34,233 nt of DNA. Origin: Candidatus Ventrenecus stercoripullorum (lineage in GTDB: Bacteria; Bacillota_I; Bacilli_A; RF39; UBA660). How positions within the stretch are numbered: the first letter of the stretch is position 1; each line of letters opens with the position of its first letter. The notes below the pieces were generated by a model. The model had not been told where the DNA came from and searched no databases. It saw only the letters and a program-made list of their open reading frames with translations. The DNA is taken from positions 1 to 34,233 of the forward strand of contig DVGF01000028.1 in NCBI GenBank assembly GCA_018712835.1, written 5' to 3'. Position numbers and translations under genes: made by a program. This document shows, piece after piece, positions 31,647 through 34,233 of the stretch.

Positions 31647-31710
31647 AATATCACCTAATATATTGTATGAAAATAGGTATTTTTTAGAATACTAAGAATA
31701 GGTGATTTTT

Positions 31711-33615
31711 ATGAAATTACGAATTTTTTTAATCTTTTGCTTTCTTACATTTTTGGGTGTTCTATATAATATAAACATCAATCATCATGAGTATTACAGT
31801 GTAAAATTGGAGGAAAAAACAGAACGCATTGTCTATGGTGAGTCAGCTCCGCGTGGCCGCATATTAGACCGTAACGGGAAAGTGTTAGTAGATAATGCTG
31901 GTGTGTTAAACATTGTCTATCATAAACCGGTTTCTATTACAATCAAAGAAGAATTAGAAATTGCAAGTAAACTGTCTTCCTATGTAACAGAAATCAATTT
32001 GACAGAAACGAATTTAAAAAATTATTACCTTGCCATTCATAACAATGGTCATGATTTAATCACCGAAGAAGAATGGGAGTTATGGGAGGAAAGAAAATTA
32101 AATAACGATGATATAAAAGCATTAAAGTGGGATAGAATTACCGCAGAAATGATAACATACTCCGAAGAAGAACAAAAAATTATTCATTTATTTACCCTGA
32201 TGAATGATGGCTATTCTTACCAAGATAAAACGTTATTCAGCAATGTTACAGAAGAAACTGTAGCCTCTATTACTAGTATGTCTATTCCATCATTAAGTGT
32301 TAAAATTACATCAAAAAGAGTTTATCCATACGGTGAAACATTAAGTAGTATTTTTGGTGGATTAGGGAGTATTCCTAAAGAAACCAAAGAAAAATATTTG
32401 AGTGATGGCTATGCATTAAGCGATATTGTCGGAACCAGTGGCTTAGAACAAGAGTATGAAACAATACTAAAAGGAACAAAAGCTAAATATATGATAAATT
32501 CAGATAATACCCTGACGTTATTAGAAGAAGAACAACCTGGAGAAGACATCACTTTAAATATTGATATAGATATGCAATTAGAGTTAGAAAAAGTCTTAAA
32601 AGAAGAAATGACCTTAGCAAGCAAAAAGACAAGTACCAAATATTTTCATGACTCCTATGCAATGATTGGCGACCCCAAAACCGGAGGCGTGCTAGCCTTA
32701 GCAGGTATTAGAAGATTAGATAATGGAGAATTTAATGATATTACCATTACAGCATTTTCTTCTTCATTTGCTATGGGTAGTGTAGTAAAAGGAGCATCAA
32801 ATACTGTAGGATATAAAACTGGTGCAATTACAGTTGGTAAAAAAATCAAAGATAGTTGTGTAAAACTTTATAGTCAACCATCAAAATGTTCTTATAAAAG
32901 CTTAGGCTATGTAGACGACATTACAGCTTTAAAAACCTCTTCAAACTATTTTCAATTTATCACAGTCATTCAATCGACAGGTCAAAAATATAAATACAAT
33001 ATGACATTTAGTGTTACTGAAGAAAACTTTAAAACATACCGCGATATCTTTGCGTCCTATGGTCTTGGAACAAAAACAGGTATTGACTTTCCAAACGAAC
33101 AAACCGGTATGAAAGGAACCAAAGTAGCTGGAGACTTACTCCTTAATTTTGCAATAGGCCAGTACGATACGTATACCCCAATAAGCCTTTTACAATATAT
33201 TAATACCATTGCTAATTACGGAAATAGATACGCTCTACGACTAAAAAAAGATGATTACAACTCATTTATGGGCCAAGTAGACTTAGATAGCACCTACTTT
33301 GATAGAATTACAACAGGTCTATACCAAGTATTCCATGGAGGAACAGCCTCATCTTATATCAATAAAAATTTAAATGCAGTAGGAAAAACAGGAACAAGTG
33401 AAACATTTTACGATAGCAATCAAGATGGAGTAGTGGATACCGAGGTCATAAATTCTACATTAGTATTTTATTATCCCAAAGAAAATCCAACATATTCCAT
33501 GGCAATTGTAGCCCCATACTTGACAGACACTCCAAATTACACCTATCCATTTACCAAAAATGTTAGCAAAAAAATGACAACATACTTAAGTAGTGAACAA
33601 AAAGGAATTCAATAG
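31711..33615 (+). CDS. Class B penicillin-binding protein (PBP2-like transpeptidase)
   Basis: 634 residues from the ATG at 31711, preceded by AGGTGA; a GTG at 31702 overlaps that site. A short cytoplasmic tail and one transmembrane anchor (IFLIFCFLTFLGVLYNI) precede the dimerisation domain with RGRILDRNGKVLVDNAG. The transpeptidase domain has all three active-site motifs: S357-V-V-K360 (in FAMGSVVKGAS), S410-S-N412, and K559-T-G561 (in VGKTGTSET). It crosslinks peptidoglycan outside the membrane. Usual class B motifs read PPGSTFK near the nucleophile; here AMGSVVKG, a divergent form. Whether it is the elongation (PBP2), division (FtsI) or sporulation (SpoVD) enzyme cannot be decided; no PASTA domain is present. 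A weak hairpin and a stronger one follow. Confidence 0.93.
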   Translation: MKLRIFLIFCFLTFLGVLYNININHHEYYSVKLEEKTERIVYGESAPRGRILDRNGKVLVDNAGVLNIVYHKPVSITIKEELEIASKLSSYVTEINLTETNLKNYYLAIHNNGHDLITEEEWELWEERKLNNDDIKALKWDRITAEMITYSEEEQKIIHLFTLMNDGYSYQDKTLFSNVTEETVASITSMSIPSLSVKITSKRVYPYGETLSSIFGGLGSIPKETKEKYLSDGYALSDIVGTSGLEQEYETILKGTKAKYMINSDNTLTLLEEEQPGEDITLNIDIDMQLELEKVLKEEMTLASKKTSTKYFHDSYAMIGDPKTGGVLALAGIRRLDNGEFNDITITAFSSSFAMGSVVKGASNTVGYKTGAITVGKKIKDSCVKLYSQPSKCSYKSLGYVDDITALKTSSNYFQFITVIQSTGQKYKYNMTFSVTEENFKTYRDIFASYGLGTKTGIDFPNEQTGMKGTKVAGDLLLNFAIGQYDTYTPISLLQYINTIANYGNRYALRLKKDDYNSFMGQVDLDSTYFDRITTGLYQVFHGGTASSYINKNLNAVGKTGTSETFYDSNQDGVVDTEVINSTLVFYYPKENPTYSMAIVAPYLTDTPNYTYPFTKNVSKKMTTYLSSEQKGIQ

Positions 33616-33630
33616 AAAATAAATTTTCTA
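33613..33630 (+). terminator. Short hairpin at the end of the PBP gene
   Basis: TAGAAAAT (33613-33620) and ATTTTCTA (33623-33630) pair perfectly with a minimal loop and TTTCTT follows; the stem begins at the stop codon. Possibly the original PBP terminator. Confidence 0.5.
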
Positions 33631-33641
33631 TTTCTTCCCTC

Positions 33642-33665
33642 GGAATACCTCACGGTATTCCTTTT
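33642..33665. terminator. Strong hairpin: IS right-end palindrome and/or PBP terminator
   Basis: GGAATACC (33642-33649) / GGTATTCC (33654-33661), TCAC loop, TTTT after. In IS605-type elements such a palindrome lies just inside the right end; it can also stop rightward PBP transcription. Confidence 0.65.
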
Positions 33666-33730
33666 CTCTTTTTATTGAGACCACATTTCCGAGGGTCGCC
33701 CCCGTACTATTTTTTATTTCATTTTATTGA
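33646..33730 (-). ncRNA. Putative omega (guide) RNA region downstream of tnpB
   Basis: On the minus strand the sequence after the tnpB stop folds into the GC-rich hairpin CGGGGG/CCCTCG and then the right-end hairpin, in an otherwise AT-rich stretch. TnpB proteins use an RNA made from this place, overlapping the 3' end of tnpB and running past the right end into host DNA that acts as guide. Position and structure fit; the RNA boundaries are not determined here. Confidence 0.5.
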
Positions 33731-34233
33731 TTATGCTATCTTTAACTCTCTTAATCCTTCTCGCAAAATATTTCTACTGGCATTGTAGTCCCTTTCTATC
33801 TTTGTCTTACAAACTGGACAAATGTATTCTCTTTTTCCATAATCTTTCATGGTGGCATCTTTATATCCACATTCACTACAGATTTGACTACTTGGATAGT
33901 AGGTAGATATTTGATGAAATGTCTTCCCACTCCATTTACATTTGTATTCTAATGTTTGTAAGATTGTTTGAAAACTAACATTGCTAATGCTCTTTCTTAC
34001 ACTCTTGGGATTATATTCTTTGGATAGCATCTCTTTTACTTTTAATCTTTCGACTAATATTATTTCTTTTCCTTTTAATATCTTAGATACAACTTCTTCT
34101 AAATATTTCTTTCTTGCATTTTTGAGTTTCCGATAAAGTTCTTCTATTTTTTTTAAAGTTTTATTATAGTTTTTGCTTCCTTTTTTTCTTCTGGATAACT
34201 CTTGTTGATATCCCTTTATTCTTCTTTCATATT
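33731..34233 (-). CDS. tnpB: TnpB, RNA-guided nuclease of IS200/IS605, C-terminal part
   Basis: About 167 residues, open to the window edge, so the N-terminal half lies outside. The first visible part (YERRIKGYQQELSRRKKGSK) is the helical linker before RuvC-II, followed by KEIILVERLKVKEM with the catalytic Glu (usual form VVEDLNVKGM; here the Asp is Arg). The zinc ribbon is complete: CSECGYK and YICPVCKT, two CxxC pairs. RuvC-III has the catalytic Asp in ERDYNASRNILREG. Together these mark a TnpB, ancestor of Cas12, cutting DNA under guidance of its own omega RNA to retain the element. The protein ends LRELKIA, a normal length for the C-terminal tail. Nothing suggests inactivation in the visible part. 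Confidence 0.92.
   Translation of the reverse strand, partial: YERRIKGYQQELSRRKKGSKNYNKTLKKIEELYRKLKNARKKYLEEVVSKILKGKEIILVERLKVKEMLSKEYNPKSVRKSISNVSFQTILQTLEYKCKWSGKTFHQISTYYPSSQICSECGYKDATMKDYGKREYICPVCKTKIERDYNASRNILREGLRELKIA

Larger units (their letters stand above)
33637..34233 (-). mobile_element. IS200/IS605-type element, right end and 3' part of tnpB (cut by the window)
   Basis: Contains the tnpB 3' part and a right end with hairpins: GGAATACC/GGTATTCC with TCAC loop (33642-33661) and, on the minus strand, CGGGGG-CGA-CCCTCG. CCCTCGGAA (33637-33645) recurs inverted as TTCCGAGGG (33687-33695). The insertion is just beyond the PBP stop. The left end and any tnpA lie outside the window. 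Confidence 0.7.

Overview
The window comes from a low-GC, spore-forming Firmicute. The C-terminal end of a SpoVID-like LysM protein is followed at once by a YsxE/CotS-like protein, the order known from Bacillus. There are also a collagen-like exosporium-type protein, a Gram-positive LexA box and a T-box leader. TGA is a real stop: the gene at 3740-4129 ends in TGA inside the ATGA that starts murE. That argues against the Mycoplasma code and fits a deep, small-genome Bacilli lineage (inference).

Layout, left end (1-7428): spore-coat genes, then a Glu-specific T-box leader reading through gltX, two small unknown genes and murE to a terminator at 5478-5506. A convergent unknown gene follows, then murF from its own promoter. 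Peptidoglycan precursor synthesis (MurE with the DNPR motif of meso-DAP enzymes, then MurF) is therefore partly under glutamyl-tRNA control.

Island (7414-14365): an AT-richer block of six genes in two convergent operons, bounded by a perfect 19-bp direct repeat. The left copy is the 3' end of murF. The right copy runs into what looks like murF's displaced terminator. Rightward operon: a cytidylate-kinase-like/radical SAM fusion, a metallo-beta-lactamase-fold hydrolase and a CYTH protein. Leftward operon: a LysR regulator, a SAM methyltransferase and a second CYTH protein with an unrecognised C-terminal domain. No integrase is visible. The content suggests chemistry on a nucleotide or other phosphorylated small molecule. 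It is the best candidate here for an undescribed system. The gap between the operons holds nested inverted repeats and a possible 10-codon peptide with a hairpin on its stop.

Middle (14390-22525): collagen-like protein, a RelA/SpoT homolog whose synthetase domain has lost key residues, a DUF3419-like protein, tRNA-Glu(CTC), an RpiB/LacA-like isomerase, a family 2 glycosyltransferase, an ABC exporter pair and tRNA-Pro(CGG).

Right (22526-34233): a hairpin-rich gap leads to a promoter whose spacer is largely a run of nine G residues, driving a membrane-anchored surface protein. This is a classic phase-variation layout. Then come YolD and a Y-family polymerase under a LexA box, a coiled-coil membrane protein, an AlkD-like glycosylase, a cyclophilin lipoprotein, two tandem type IV pilin-like genes exactly 600 bp apart, endonuclease IV, a DUF2624-like gene, a class B penicillin-binding protein, and the 3' end of an IS200/IS605-type tnpB with its right-end and putative omega-RNA region.
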